Shown piece after piece: positions 25,467 to 33,793 of a DNA stretch of 64,000 bases. Location of the stretch: the NCBI RefSeq assembly GCF_014643595.1, contig NZ_BMJT01000006.1, forward strand, positions 62,001 to 126,000, written 5' to 3'. The notes under the pieces are model-generated. The model did not search any database. It saw only the letters and a list, made by a program, of their open reading frames with translations, and was not told where the DNA came from. Source of the DNA: Lysinibacillus alkalisoli (GTDB lineage: Bacteria > Bacillota > Bacilli > Bacillales_A > Planococcaceae). Positions within the stretch are counted from its first letter, which is position 1. The number at the start of each line of letters is the position of its first letter. Position numbers and translations under genes: made by a program.

Positions 25467-27665
25467 TTATTTCTCCTTAATTGAAAGAAGTAATTGTTTT
25501 ATGTCATTGCGAGACATATAAAAATAGAAAATGATTAGTTGTAATAAGCCATAAATCCCCACTAATAGCATTCCCATATTCGATTGGAAAAGTATTACGA
25601 TGAGGGCTTCAATTACCCATAACAACAGTAACAATATAACGGGCACCTTATACATTTTAAAGAAATCAAATCCTAAAAACTTGGACACATATAATCGCTC
25701 ATTATTAGAGAGACGGTACACATACGCAAGTGATAACAATACAACAATAGACAATCCAATAATCCCTAAAATAATCCCTAAAAACCAAGTAATCATTTGC
25801 TTTAAGTCTTTTTGTAGACCATTAATATACGCTTCGATTTTCACAAACTTTAACTTATTGTCATTCAAATGATATTGCGTTAAATAACGGTCTGTTGTAT
25901 ATTTTTCTGCTGTTTGCTCATCTTTAAATTTGATAAAGCCACTTAAATCATTCACTCGTAAACTCTCAGACTGTTTAAAGTGCATATTCTCAGGTGTTAC
26001 CATATAAATAACAGCATCCAACGTTGTAATACCGCCTTTTGCTTCGGTATTCCAGTTAAATACTGGTTCTTTATAATGATAGTCGATGAATTTGAAGGAT
26101 TTATGCTCATTAAAGGTAGTTGCAATATCATCCTCGGTAATGCTCATCACATCATTTTCTTTTATCCATGCAATGAGATTGGCTTTCTCACTATCTGTAT
26201 ATGTATCTGGGATAAGGTATACTTTCACACCAGACTCTGCTTCTTTTATGACAGCCTCTTCTACATCAATCCCCAACTCTTTTAAATAGGACGGTGAATA
26301 TGTCATATACCAAAATGGTCGGTCTGGTACACTTTCATAAATAGCAACACTTCGATAATTATCCAAAATTTCTTGGCTCATGTATTCTGTTGATGCGATG
26401 AAAACAGAGGGGTCCTGATTAATGGCGTAATACCAGTCGTAAAAATCCTGATTTAATGTATTAGATGAACCCATAATAGTACCTGCATCATTACCTGGGA
26501 GTACATCTCGTAACGTCAGATAATCGGATACCGATTTCCACTGTTGAGAAGTCTTTATATTTTCAGCTACCATTTTCATTGGGCCATCTAAATAAACACT
26601 ACTCCAAACGAGCATCACGCTGAGTACGATATAACCTAAAGTACCAATGGCATACAATGATTTAGTGGGAATTTTGCCTTTAATCGCATCTATGGACTTC
26701 ATAGAAAATACAAGAATACAAGCTACACTAATCATTAGGACAATTAATAAAATATTAAATAGACCACTTAGGAAAATATAGGATAACGCCATTTTTGAAA
26801 TGACATACCAGCCACTCATATACCAAATACTAACACCAAATAAAGGAACAATACTAAGCGCTAACAGAACGAATGGTGTAAACAATTTTTTGGCAATTGC
26901 CACTTTAGACCATCCTAATAAGAGTAAGTTGCCAAAGTTTTTCAAACTGCTAATCGCAATAGACAAGAATAGCACAAATGTACTTACCATTGTCATAGCG
27001 CTAAAAATAAATAAATATATAGACATCAGACTTCTAATGCTGTTGGAGCCACTCTGTGATTTAACTAACTCCTCTGGTGATTGATTCGTCACGGCTGATA
27101 GCTCTTTAAGAAACATAGCTACTTCATTGTCATTAGCAAAGCCATAAATCGTATAATCCCCATTCACACTACCATTTTTCTCCATCAATGTTTCCAGTTT
27201 AACAATTGCATGTGACGAGCCAAAACTAATGCTAGGCACTTCTTTTATTTCATTAATCGAACCATTCACATTACCTATCGCAGCATACTTATTATGATGC
27301 GTTAAGAGCGTTGAGATATCGTCTTGCGAGACTAATGTACTCCCTAAAATAGAAACGGTAGGAAAATGATTGGCAGAACCTGCAACTCCAATCATATTAC
27401 GTTGTGTTTCTGTATTCTTTACAGAAGTAATTATTGTGAGCTCTGATTGACGATTAAATAGTTGAAGAAGATCTTCTTTTCGATCTTGTGAAAGGTTTTT
27501 CAAATAGATTTTTTGTCCGTTGGGGCTCTCTTGAATATTTGTCCATTCTTTATCGTATAGCAAACTTAATAGAAAAGTTGCCATCACAAGAATAAGACCT
27601 GCTTGGATGGCAACTAATAGATAGGCAAGATAACGAATCGGACCAATTAATTGTACTTTTTTCAT
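25467..27665 (-). CDS. Bacteriocin-associated type ABC permease (DUF1430-like)
   Basis: A 732-residue membrane protein: one N-terminal helix (about 10-35), an extracellular domain to about 210, four central helices (about 215-350), a second extracellular domain (about 375-635) and three terminal helices. This FtsX-like double layout with long outer domains matches the bacteriocin-associated integral membrane (DUF1430) family. Such permeases, with a partner ATPase, are linked to lantibiotic or bacteriocin immunity and export. No precursor peptide gene is visible on either side, so the substrate is unknown. A sigma-A promoter lies at 27745-27772. Confidence 0.78.
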   Translation of the reverse strand: MKKVQLIGPIRYLAYLLVAIQAGLILVMATFLLSLLYDKEWTNIQESPNGQKIYLKNLSQDRKEDLLQLFNRQSELTIITSVKNTETQRNMIGVAGSANHFPTVSILGSTLVSQDDISTLLTHHNKYAAIGNVNGSINEIKEVPSISFGSSHAIVKLETLMEKNGSVNGDYTIYGFANDNEVAMFLKELSAVTNQSPEELVKSQSGSNSIRSLMSIYLFIFSAMTMVSTFVLFLSIAISSLKNFGNLLLLGWSKVAIAKKLFTPFVLLALSIVPLFGVSIWYMSGWYVISKMALSYIFLSGLFNILLIVLMISVACILVFSMKSIDAIKGKIPTKSLYAIGTLGYIVLSVMLVWSSVYLDGPMKMVAENIKTSQQWKSVSDYLTLRDVLPGNDAGTIMGSSNTLNQDFYDWYYAINQDPSVFIASTEYMSQEILDNYRSVAIYESVPDRPFWYMTYSPSYLKELGIDVEEAVIKEAESGVKVYLIPDTYTDSEKANLIAWIKENDVMSITEDDIATTFNEHKSFKFIDYHYKEPVFNWNTEAKGGITTLDAVIYMVTPENMHFKQSESLRVNDLSGFIKFKDEQTAEKYTTDRYLTQYHLNDNKLKFVKIEAYINGLQKDLKQMITWFLGIILGIIGLSIVVLLSLAYVYRLSNNERLYVSKFLGFDFFKMYKVPVILLLLLWVIEALIVILFQSNMGMLLVGIYGLLQLIIFYFYMSRNDIKQLLLSIKEK

Positions 27666-27744
27666 GCCATCTCACCTTTTATCACCACTGTGTATATGTT
27701 GATTCAATAAATCATCAATATGCCTTTAATGGTTTTTACTTACA

Positions 27745-27772
27745 ATTATACGTTATTCGTTAGTAAAGTAAA
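27745..27772 (-). promoter_or_regulatory. Sigma-A promoter of the ABC transporter operon
   Basis: On the minus strand TTTACT (27767-27772), 16 bases, then TATAAT (27745-27750). The transcript would start about 70 bases before the permease gene. Confidence 0.65.
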
Positions 27773-27854
27773 GGTAAAGTGCCATCATTTAGCAAAATGA
27801 GAATAAAACAGAAATTGATTTGCCTAAATAGCAATAAATCCATACTTGCACGCA

Positions 27855-27890
27855 TAAAAAAGCAACCAACTGATAAATCAGCTGGCTGCT
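27855..27890 (-). terminator. Terminator after the pseudouridine synthase gene
   Basis: AGCAGCCAGCTGATTTATCAGTTGGTTGCT folds into a stem of about 13 bp (two G-U pairs) followed by TTTTTT on the minus strand. Confidence 0.88.
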
Positions 27891-27892
27891 CT

Positions 27893-28549
27893 TTAAAATA
27901 AAGACCATGGTAAAGTTTGAGGTGGTGCACATTGAAAGCTAAGTTGCTCTTTTGTAGTGGGGTGAGGGAATGCTATAGTAGTTGACCATAAGGCAATTTG
28001 TTGTCCTTTTTGATTCACATGTTGACCATATTTTTGGTCGCCATATAAGGGCCATCCCATGGTGGAAAACTGCACGCGTATTTGATGTGAGCGCCCTGTT
28101 TCTAACTGCACTTTGATAAGTGATAAGTCGCCGCTTGTTGCTACACGCTCATAATGTAAGATGGCTTTCTTCCCTCTTTTATCATGAGCAGGTACTACAA
28201 ATACTTTGTTTTTTGCTTGGTCCTTATAAAGATGATGCACAAGTTGACCTTTAGCTTCTGGTTTGCCCCTTACTACAGCCAAATATACTCTCTCCATCTC
28301 ATGTTTACGTAATGTATCGGATAAGCGAGACGCTGCTTTTGAGGTTTTAGCAAAGACCATAGCACCACCCACCGGTCGATCTAAACGATGCACTAACCCC
28401 AAATATACATTGCCCGGCTTATTATAACGCACTTTAATATCTTGTTTTAATAATGTTAGTAAGTCTTCATCACCGCTTTCATCTGCTTGTACAGGTACAT
28501 TCACAGGCTTTTGTACAACGAGAAGGTGATTATCTTCATATAATATCAT
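27893..28549 (-). CDS. RluA-family RNA pseudouridine synthase
   Basis: The 218-residue catalytic domain carries the RluA signature VHRLDRPVGGAMVFAKT (catalytic Asp near 57) and the RSHQIRVQFSTMGWPLYGD motif (near 160). No S4 domain is present, as in the short RluA-like paralogues. It isomerises uridines in rRNA or tRNA; which site is unknown. Its start codon directly abuts the stop codon of the upstream tyrosine phosphatase gene, so the two are co-expressed. Confidence 0.9.
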   Translation of the reverse strand: MILYEDNHLLVVQKPVNVPVQADESGDEDLLTLLKQDIKVRYNKPGNVYLGLVHRLDRPVGGAMVFAKTSKAASRLSDTLRKHEMERVYLAVVRGKPEAKGQLVHHLYKDQAKNKVFVVPAHDKRGKKAILHYERVATSGDLSLIKVQLETGRSHQIRVQFSTMGWPLYGDQKYGQHVNQKGQQIALWSTTIAFPHPTTKEQLSFQCAPPQTLPWSLF

Positions 28550-29011
28550 TTATATCTTTTGCTCTTTTCTAATTTTATTGAGTAAAGCTTCACTTGCCTC
28601 ATGAATCAACTGATAAGTTTGCTCAAAATCATTCGTAAAGTAAGGATCAGGCACTTCTGTTAATGGATTGTCGATTAGCGTTAAGAGTAATAGTACTTGC
28701 CCTTTAGGTGCTGTAATAACTTCTTTTAAATTTGTTATATTACTCTCGTCCATAGCTATAATATAATCGTACATCTCATCCTCTTTTACGATTTGTCTTG
28801 CCTTCATACCCGTTGTATCAATACGATGCTCTGCCATTTTCTTCAATGTGCCTTGATGCGGGCGCTCCCCAATATGCCAAGAGCCTGTACCTGCTGACTC
28901 GACTTCAATTTGGTTTTGTAAACCGGCTTGTAATACTTGGTGTCTAAAAATTGCCTCCGCCATAGGAGAGCGACAAATATTACCTAAACAAACGAATAAT
29001 ACACGTACCAA
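28550..29011 (-). CDS. Low molecular weight protein-tyrosine phosphatase
   Basis: The 153 residues contain the P-loop VCLGNICRSPMAEA (CX5R, Cys near 8) and the general-acid loop VPDPYF (Asp near 123). This defines LMW-PTP; YfkJ/YwlE-like proteins in Bacillus dephosphorylate phosphotyrosine or phosphoarginine. The residue that separates YwlE (Thr at the fourth loop position) is Ile here (C-L-G-N-I-C-R), which favours tyrosine specificity. That reading is inference from the family. Confidence 0.92.
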   Translation of the reverse strand: MVRVLFVCLGNICRSPMAEAIFRHQVLQAGLQNQIEVESAGTGSWHIGERPHQGTLKKMAEHRIDTTGMKARQIVKEDEMYDYIIAMDESNITNLKEVITAPKGQVLLLLTLIDNPLTEVPDPYFTNDFEQTYQLIHEASEALLNKIRKEQKI

Positions 29012-29175
29012 AATGATTACCTCCCAATTATTTTTTATTTTATTTCATCATTTACATACTAGCGAAATATTGCTATATTAGGAAGCCAAAACTTGTAATT
29101 ATGGGGGCTGAAAGAGGTTTAGCATTTATGAGCTGTGGTATACTTTCCTATATGAAAAATAAAGAGGTGGCATCT

Positions 29176-30471
29176 GTGAAAAAACCATTAACGATTATGT
29201 TAACAAAGTCTATTCAAAAAGCAAGTCAATTAGCAGGTAAGGGCGGTAGTACAACACCTGGTGTGTATGCACGTAAGTTATTCCCTAATATTTTACGTGA
29301 AGTGCGTAAAAATGTGGGCCATGTTATTTTCATTACAGGTACTAATGGTAAGACTACAACATCTAACGTGTTAGCAACTATTCTTTTAGCCAATGGTAAG
29401 CGCGTTATTAATAATAAAGAAGGCGCTAATTTAATTACAGGGATTACAACAGCTTTTGTAGCACCACAAAATATTAGTGGTACAAAGAAATTTGATTATG
29501 CGGTTATCGAGATTGATGAAGGTTCTATCCAACGAGTGACCAAAGAAATTGCTCCCGATTACTTTGTTTTTACTAACCTTTTTAAAGACCAAGTAGACCG
29601 CTTTGGTACAGAAGAAGATTTAGCCAATACATTACGTAATGTTCTTGAACCTTTTGATTGCCGTTTCATTTTAAATGGTAATGACCCTCACGTCTCTCAC
29701 ATTGTGACACACCAACAAGCAAAATACTTCGGCTTAACAAAAGATGCTTTTAATTTTGATGCTATTGCAAATGACGAGCATGTTCACTGTCCAAAATGCC
29801 AAAGCACATTACACTTCGACTATCAATTGTATTCAAAACTCGGCAACTTCGCATGTACAAATTGTGATTATAAAGCACAGCCACTTGAATATGCTGTGAC
29901 ACAAGTCAAACCCGGCGAAATTACGATTAATAATCACCCTTATCGCGTAGCTTTAGAAGGTGGCTACAATGCCTTTAACGTGGCAGCAGCTGTCGCTGTA
30001 GCAAGCGAATTAGGTTTAACAGATGCTGAAATCGCCAAGGGATTAAATGCTTTAGCATTAGAGAACGGACGTATGGAACGCTTCTCGTTAGAAGGCACTG
30101 AAATATTATTAAACTTAGCGAAAAACACTGCTGGCTTAGACGTGAGTTTATCCGCAATTGATACATTAACAGGCACTAAAAATGTTTACATTGGTGTAAA
30201 TAACACAGAATATGACGGCACAGATAGCAGTTGGGTAAATGATGCGGATTATGAATTAATTAAACGTGATGATGTGCATGCAATTTATTGTGGCGGTACT
30301 TGTGCGAATGATGTTAAACAAGCACTTTTAGCTGCTGGTTTTGAAGAAAGTCGGGTGCATATTACAACCTCAGCACCACTAGGTAGTCAAATTATTCAAG
30401 GTGCTGATAGCGTTCTCGTTATTCCAAATTACACATTGTTAGAACCTGTGCGAAAACAGTTAGTTAAATAA
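29176..30471 (+). CDS. murT: MurT-type lipid II isoglutaminyl synthase subunit
   Basis: The 431-residue Mur-ligase-like protein has ATP-binding FITGTNGKTTTSN (near 52), the IEIDEGS motif (near 115), and a four-Cys zinc ribbon (CPKC near 204, CTNC near 226) that marks MurT. MurT with GatD amidates the D-Glu of lipid II to isoglutamine. GatD normally sits directly beside murT, but ferritin is next here. The start is GTG at 29176 behind AAAGAGGTGG; the longer frame to 29101 covers promoter-like sequence (TATACT). Length agrees with characterised MurT. Confidence 0.87.
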   Translation: MKKPLTIMLTKSIQKASQLAGKGGSTTPGVYARKLFPNILREVRKNVGHVIFITGTNGKTTTSNVLATILLANGKRVINNKEGANLITGITTAFVAPQNISGTKKFDYAVIEIDEGSIQRVTKEIAPDYFVFTNLFKDQVDRFGTEEDLANTLRNVLEPFDCRFILNGNDPHVSHIVTHQQAKYFGLTKDAFNFDAIANDEHVHCPKCQSTLHFDYQLYSKLGNFACTNCDYKAQPLEYAVTQVKPGEITINNHPYRVALEGGYNAFNVAAAVAVASELGLTDAEIAKGLNALALENGRMERFSLEGTEILLNLAKNTAGLDVSLSAIDTLTGTKNVYIGVNNTEYDGTDSSWVNDADYELIKRDDVHAIYCGGTCANDVKQALLAAGFEESRVHITTSAPLGSQIIQGADSVLVIPNYTLLEPVRKQLVK

Positions 30472-30529
30472 AGGATATTAACAACGGATGGCGAAGTAAG
30501 GTAGTACACCACTATTAGGAGGAATGTTT

Positions 30530-31039
30530 ATGCTTTCAGAAAAATTACATCAAGCGTTAAACGATCAAATGAATTTTGAGTTTTATTCTGCTCATGCTTA
30601 TATGGCTATGGCTGCTTATTGCACAGACGAAAATTATGATGGATTTGCTAATTTTTATCTTGTACAAGCAGAAGAAGAACGTTTTCATGCTATGAAATTT
30701 TATAACTTCTTAAGTGATATGGGCTACCGTGCTACCATCACAGGCTTTGACACACCAGGCAATGACTTTGCTTCTATTTTAGATACCTTTAAAACCGCGT
30801 TATCTCACGAGAAAGAGGTAACGAGCCGCATTTATAAACTAGCAGATATCGCTTTTGATGAGCGTGAACATGCTACAATCGCTTTCTTAAAATGGTTTAT
30901 TGATGAGCAAGTAGAAGAGGAAGCTACGTTTGATAACTTGATTAAACGTATTGAACGTGTAGAAAGTGACTCTAACGCCATCTTTATGTTAGATACCGAA
31001 TTAGCATCTCGTAAATTTGATGCTGCAGCACAAGAATAA
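30530..31039 (+). CDS. ftnA: Ferritin
   Basis: A 169-residue four-helix ferritin. Ferroxidase ligands are visible: NFEFYSAHAYMAMA (Glu near 17), AEEERFHAMKFYNFL (Glu-His near 50) and DEREHATIAFLKWFIDEQVEEE (Glu/Gln near 94-130). It stores iron in the cytosol as a 24-mer. ATG at 30530 is preferred because AGGAGG would be only one base from the ATG at 30524. No Fur box was seen nearby. A clear terminator follows. Confidence 0.93.
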   Translation: MLSEKLHQALNDQMNFEFYSAHAYMAMAAYCTDENYDGFANFYLVQAEEERFHAMKFYNFLSDMGYRATITGFDTPGNDFASILDTFKTALSHEKEVTSRIYKLADIAFDEREHATIAFLKWFIDEQVEEEATFDNLIKRIERVESDSNAIFMLDTELASRKFDAAAQE

Positions 31040-31047
31040 TCTTTATG

Positions 31048-31084
31048 TGAAAGCCCTATGCGATTGTTGGCATAGGGCTTTTAT
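31048..31084. terminator. Terminator after ferritin gene
   Basis: AAAGCCCTATGC and GCATAGGGCTTT form a perfect 12-bp stem around an eight-base loop, followed by TATTT. It is shared with the convergent yjdM-like gene. Confidence 0.9.
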
Positions 31085-31088
31085 TTAT

Positions 31089-31415
31089 CTATAATTTTTT
31101 AACAAATTCGGATTTTAACTGCATAGCACCAAAACCGTCAATCTTACAATCAATATTATGATCGCCATCTACTATGCGGATGCTTTTTACTTTTGTACCT
31201 TGCTTTAATGGCGTAGAACTGCCCTTTACTTTTAAGTCTTTAATTACAGTAACACTATCACCATCTTGCAACACATTACCATTAGCATCTTTTACCACAA
31301 CGACTTCTTCTTGGTCTTCTCCATCCACCCACTCATGAGCACATTCTGGACAAACAAATAAATTACCATCTTCATATGTATAAGAAGAATTACATTTTGG
31401 ACAATTTGGATACAT
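31089..31415 (-). CDS. YjdM (PhnA) family zinc-ribbon protein
   Basis: The 108-residue protein has a four-Cys zinc ribbon at the N-terminus (CPKC near 6, CPEC near 23) and the C-terminal PhnA domain ([26 protein letters not shown]... split here; ending [11 protein letters not shown]). The family was once linked to phosphonate use, but its function is not established. ATG at 31415 follows AAGGAG by nine bases; a TTG nine bases earlier overlaps that site. Monocistronic. Confidence 0.9.
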   Translation of the reverse strand: MYPNCPKCNSSYTYEDGNLFVCPECAHEWVDGEDQEEVVVVKDANGNVLQDGDSVTVIKDLKVKGSSTPLKQGTKVKSIRIVDGDHNIDCKIDGFGAMQLKSEFVKKL

Positions 31416-31536
31416 GATTGCCAACTCCTTATTAAAATTTCGTAAATACGCCTATATCATGGCACATATTAGCGACTTTAGCAAATAACGTTTTACTCTT
31501 ACTATGTGTGGAATACATATAAAAAGGAGGAATAAT

Positions 31537-31998
31537 ATGAACAAAGCAACGCGTTTTTTATTGCATGTAGGCTTACCTGTCGCTGGTGGCTCGCTTGTTG
31601 GTTATTTGGCTAATCGCAATGCTAAAAAACAATACACAAAGTTAAAAACACCAACCTTTGCTCCACCTAAAGAAACGTTCCCCATTGTTTGGCCACTTTT
31701 ATATAGCACTATGGGCTATGCACATTATCGCGTAGTAAAAACAGATACGAATTCAGAAGGTATAGCTTGGTATTATGTGCAACTGACATTGAATTATGTA
31801 TGGTCTTTTTTATTTTTCAAATGGCAACTCCGCGGGTTAGCTCTTATCGAGATGTCCTTTTTACTAGTCGCTATTTTAATGACAATGCAAACATTTTACC
31901 GAGTAGATACAATGGCAGGCGCATTATTAATTCCTTATTTCTTATGGACAAGTTTTGCTTTTGCCCTTAATTTTGAAACGTGGCGTTTAAACCGTTAA
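31537..31998 (+). CDS. TspO/MBR family membrane protein
   Basis: A 153-residue five-helix protein of the TspO/peripheral benzodiazepine receptor family. Family residues include the PPKETFPIVWPLLYSTMGYAHY stretch (split; residues about 42-62) and WSFLFFKW (near 90). TspO binds porphyrins and tetrapyrroles. The tryptophan content (five Trp) fits the tryptophan-rich sensory protein label. ATG at 31537 follows AAAAGGAGG; the frame upstream to 31504 includes that site and is rejected. Confidence 0.88.
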   Translation: MNKATRFLLHVGLPVAGGSLVGYLANRNAKKQYTKLKTPTFAPPKETFPIVWPLLYSTMGYAHYRVVKTDTNSEGIAWYYVQLTLNYVWSFLFFKWQLRGLALIEMSFLLVAILMTMQTFYRVDTMAGALLIPYFLWTSFAFALNFETWRLNR

Positions 31999-32007
31999 AC
32001 ATTTTAC

Positions 32008-32036
32008 TTGCACATTGTAAAAAGTCAGCGTATGAT
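32008..32036 (+). promoter_or_regulatory. Sigma-A promoter of the 270-nt RNA
   Basis: TTGCAC (32008-32013), 17 bases, then TATGAT (32031-32036). It predicts a transcript start near 32043. Confidence 0.7.
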
Positions 32037-32042
32037 ATGGCT

Positions 32043-32309
32043 AAAGCTACATTGTACGTAACATATTAAGTTTTAACCTTTAAGCTGTAAAAGGGAGTTT
32101 TATATCGAAGCAGGAATGACGGGCCTCACACTTTGTGCATGAGGATATGCAGGAATGTTTTTGCGAACACCCACTTGTAGGAGTGGTGGTTTAAAACTTT
32201 CTATAACTCTTACGGCAATTGTGGCTTTTTCTTTTATTCATAGCAAGCTCTATTTTAGAGCTTTTGCCATAAAACAGCGAGTACAATTTCCATTGTACTC
32301 GCTGTTTTT
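32043..32309 (+). ncRNA. Structured non-coding RNA of unknown class, about 270 nt
   Basis: A promoter (32008-32036) and a perfect terminator (32271-32309) bracket a stretch without a credible gene. Domain one is closed by GGGAGTTTTA (32093-32102) with TAAAACTTTC (32192-32201), and encloses a direct repeat GCAGGAATG (twice), CCTCA...TGAGG and a bulged hairpin at 32167-32190. CCTTT...AAAGG (32077-32095) could compete with the closing helix. A second hairpin lies at 32243-32268. I could not match it to 6S, SRP, RNase P, tmRNA, T-box or common riboswitches. It may be a small RNA or a leader of the downstream marR operon. Confidence 0.55.
32271..32309 (+). terminator. Terminator of the 270-nt RNA
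   Basis: AAACAGCGAGTACAAT and ATTGTACTCGCTGTTT form a perfect stem of at least 15 bp around TTCC and end in TTTTT. Confidence 0.93.
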
Positions 32310-32357
32310 CATTTCATTGTTTTTATCTCGAATTCAAAACATTTTACTTGCTATTTT

Positions 32358-32379
32358 ATCACTTGCATAGTAAAGTGAT
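32358..32379. promoter_or_regulatory. MarR-type operator upstream of the marR gene
   Basis: ATCACTT (32358-32364) and AAGTGAT (32373-32379) are perfect inverted copies separated by eight bases, 21 bases before the start codon and next to a possible promoter (TTGCTA-17-TAAAGT). This suits autoregulation by the encoded MarR dimer. Confidence 0.6.
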
Positions 32380-32400
32380 GATAATAACGAGGTGAAGTCT

Positions 32401-32829
32401 ATGAAAAATCACACATTAAATACATTATCTTGGTTACGGATGATGCGCTTTATACGTAATAGTAATCATGCATCCCAACAATTTTTACAAGATGTTAAAC
32501 TAACGCCTGCACAATTTGATGCACTTGCACAAATTTATCATCATGCTCCTTTAACACAGAGTGAGCTGGCGCAACACCTCTTATTAACAGAGGGTAGTAT
32601 TTCGCGCATGTTAACTCGTTTAGAAAAAGATGGTTACATTTGTCGCACACAAAATTGGAAAACAAAAACGATTGCTTTAACAAATACCGGGAAAATGTTA
32701 ATTGAAAAAGTACTACCTCAGCAAACCCATTTTCAATCGTCACTTTTTGAACAAGCCTTAACAAAAGAAGAACAAAAACAATTATACAAACTACTCACTA
32801 AATTGCATAAATCAAGTGAAGGCTATTAA
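32401..32829 (+). CDS. MarR family transcriptional regulator (MhqR-like)
   Basis: The 142 residues contain the MarR winged helix: LTPAQFDALAQIYHHAPLTQSELAQ (split, about 37-61), LLTEGSISRMLTRLEKDGYICR (split, about 62-83) and a wing. It heads an operon with a glyoxalase-fold dioxygenase and an LLM oxidoreductase, like MhqR-controlled quinone/electrophile genes in Bacillus. It has a palindromic operator just upstream. ATG at 32401 is preferred over the GTG at 32392, which overlaps the GAGGTG site. Confidence 0.9.
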   Translation: MKNHTLNTLSWLRMMRFIRNSNHASQQFLQDVKLTPAQFDALAQIYHHAPLTQSELAQHLLLTEGSISRMLTRLEKDGYICRTQNWKTKTIALTNTGKMLIEKVLPQQTHFQSSLFEQALTKEEQKQLYKLLTKLHKSSEGY

Positions 32830-32839
32830 GGAGGCTATT

Positions 32840-33781
32840 ATGACAACATTAACGGGGCATCATCATATTTCTATGTTAACGAAAGACGGGAAAAAAAATC
32901 ATGATTTTTATACGCATATTTTAGGGTTACGTCGTGTAAAAATGACCGTAAATCAAGATACACCGACAATGTATCATTTATTTTATGGGGATTTAACAGG
33001 TAGTCCTGGGACAGAACTTACTTTTTTTGAGATGCCTATTGCTGGGCGCACAACACGAGGCACAAATGCTATTACCCGCATCGGCTTATTTGTTCGCTCT
33101 TATGAGAGTTTACATTACTGGAAAAAACGTTTTGAAAATCACGATGTACAACATGGTGAGATTACAACTTATGCAGGAAAAGACGCCTTACATTTTGAAG
33201 ACCATGAAGGTTTACGTATGGTACTCCTTAATTTAAACTCAAACGAAATACCTGCACATTGGCAACCTTTTGAAAATAATACTATTAAGCGTGAACATAC
33301 AATATTAGGTATGGGTACGACTGAAATTACAGTAAAATCATTGTCTTCTACTATCGATTTATTAACAACAATATTTGGCTATACCATTTGTTCACAAAGC
33401 CATACACAAGCGCTGTTACAACACGAACAAGGAAATGCTTATGGTGAAATTAAACTCATTGAACAAGATGGTCCTACAGAACGACCTGGGCGTGGCAGTA
33501 TTCATCATCTTGCTTTGCGCATTGAGAGTGAGGAGGCCTTGCGTGAACTGAATGAACAATTATTAGCTTATGGCTTACACACATCAGGTGTTATTGATCG
33601 TTATTACTTCCATAGTTTATACGTACGCGATCATAATCATATTTTATTTGAGATTGCTACTGACAGTCCTGGCTTTACAGTAGACTCTAGCATTGAAGAG
33701 TTGGGCACAAGATTGGACTTACCACCATTTTTAGAGCCACGACGCAAAGAGATTGAAGCAGCTTTAACACCATTAGATTAG
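32840..33781 (+). CDS. Ring-cleaving dioxygenase of the glyoxalase family (MhqO-like)
   Basis: A 313-residue protein made of two vicinal-oxygen-chelate halves. Metal-ligand positions are visible in TGHHHISMLTKDG (His near 7), GSIHHLALRIES (His near 220) and HNHILFEIATDSPGF (Glu near 272). It is like MhqA/MhqO, Fe-dependent dioxygenases acting on hydroquinones. ATG at 32840 has AAGGAGG seven bases upstream. It starts 10 bases after the regulator stop, so one operon; quinone detoxification is inferred. Confidence 0.87.
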   Translation: MTTLTGHHHISMLTKDGKKNHDFYTHILGLRRVKMTVNQDTPTMYHLFYGDLTGSPGTELTFFEMPIAGRTTRGTNAITRIGLFVRSYESLHYWKKRFENHDVQHGEITTYAGKDALHFEDHEGLRMVLLNLNSNEIPAHWQPFENNTIKREHTILGMGTTEITVKSLSSTIDLLTTIFGYTICSQSHTQALLQHEQGNAYGEIKLIEQDGPTERPGRGSIHHLALRIESEEALRELNEQLLAYGLHTSGVIDRYYFHSLYVRDHNHILFEIATDSPGFTVDSSIEELGTRLDLPPFLEPRRKEIEAALTPLD

Positions 33782-33793
33782 GAGGCTATACAC

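Noticed and set aside
32043-32309. SRP RNA, 6S RNA or RNase P RNA for the 270-nt transcript
   Set aside because: The length would suit SRP RNA, but its GGAAGG-type apical loop is absent; RNase P core motifs and the 6S-like long open duplex with matching ends are not seen.
32155-32370. 71-codon open frame over the 270-nt RNA
   Set aside because: It has no ribosome site, runs through a perfect terminator, and its composition is unlike a protein; the RNA structure explains the region better.
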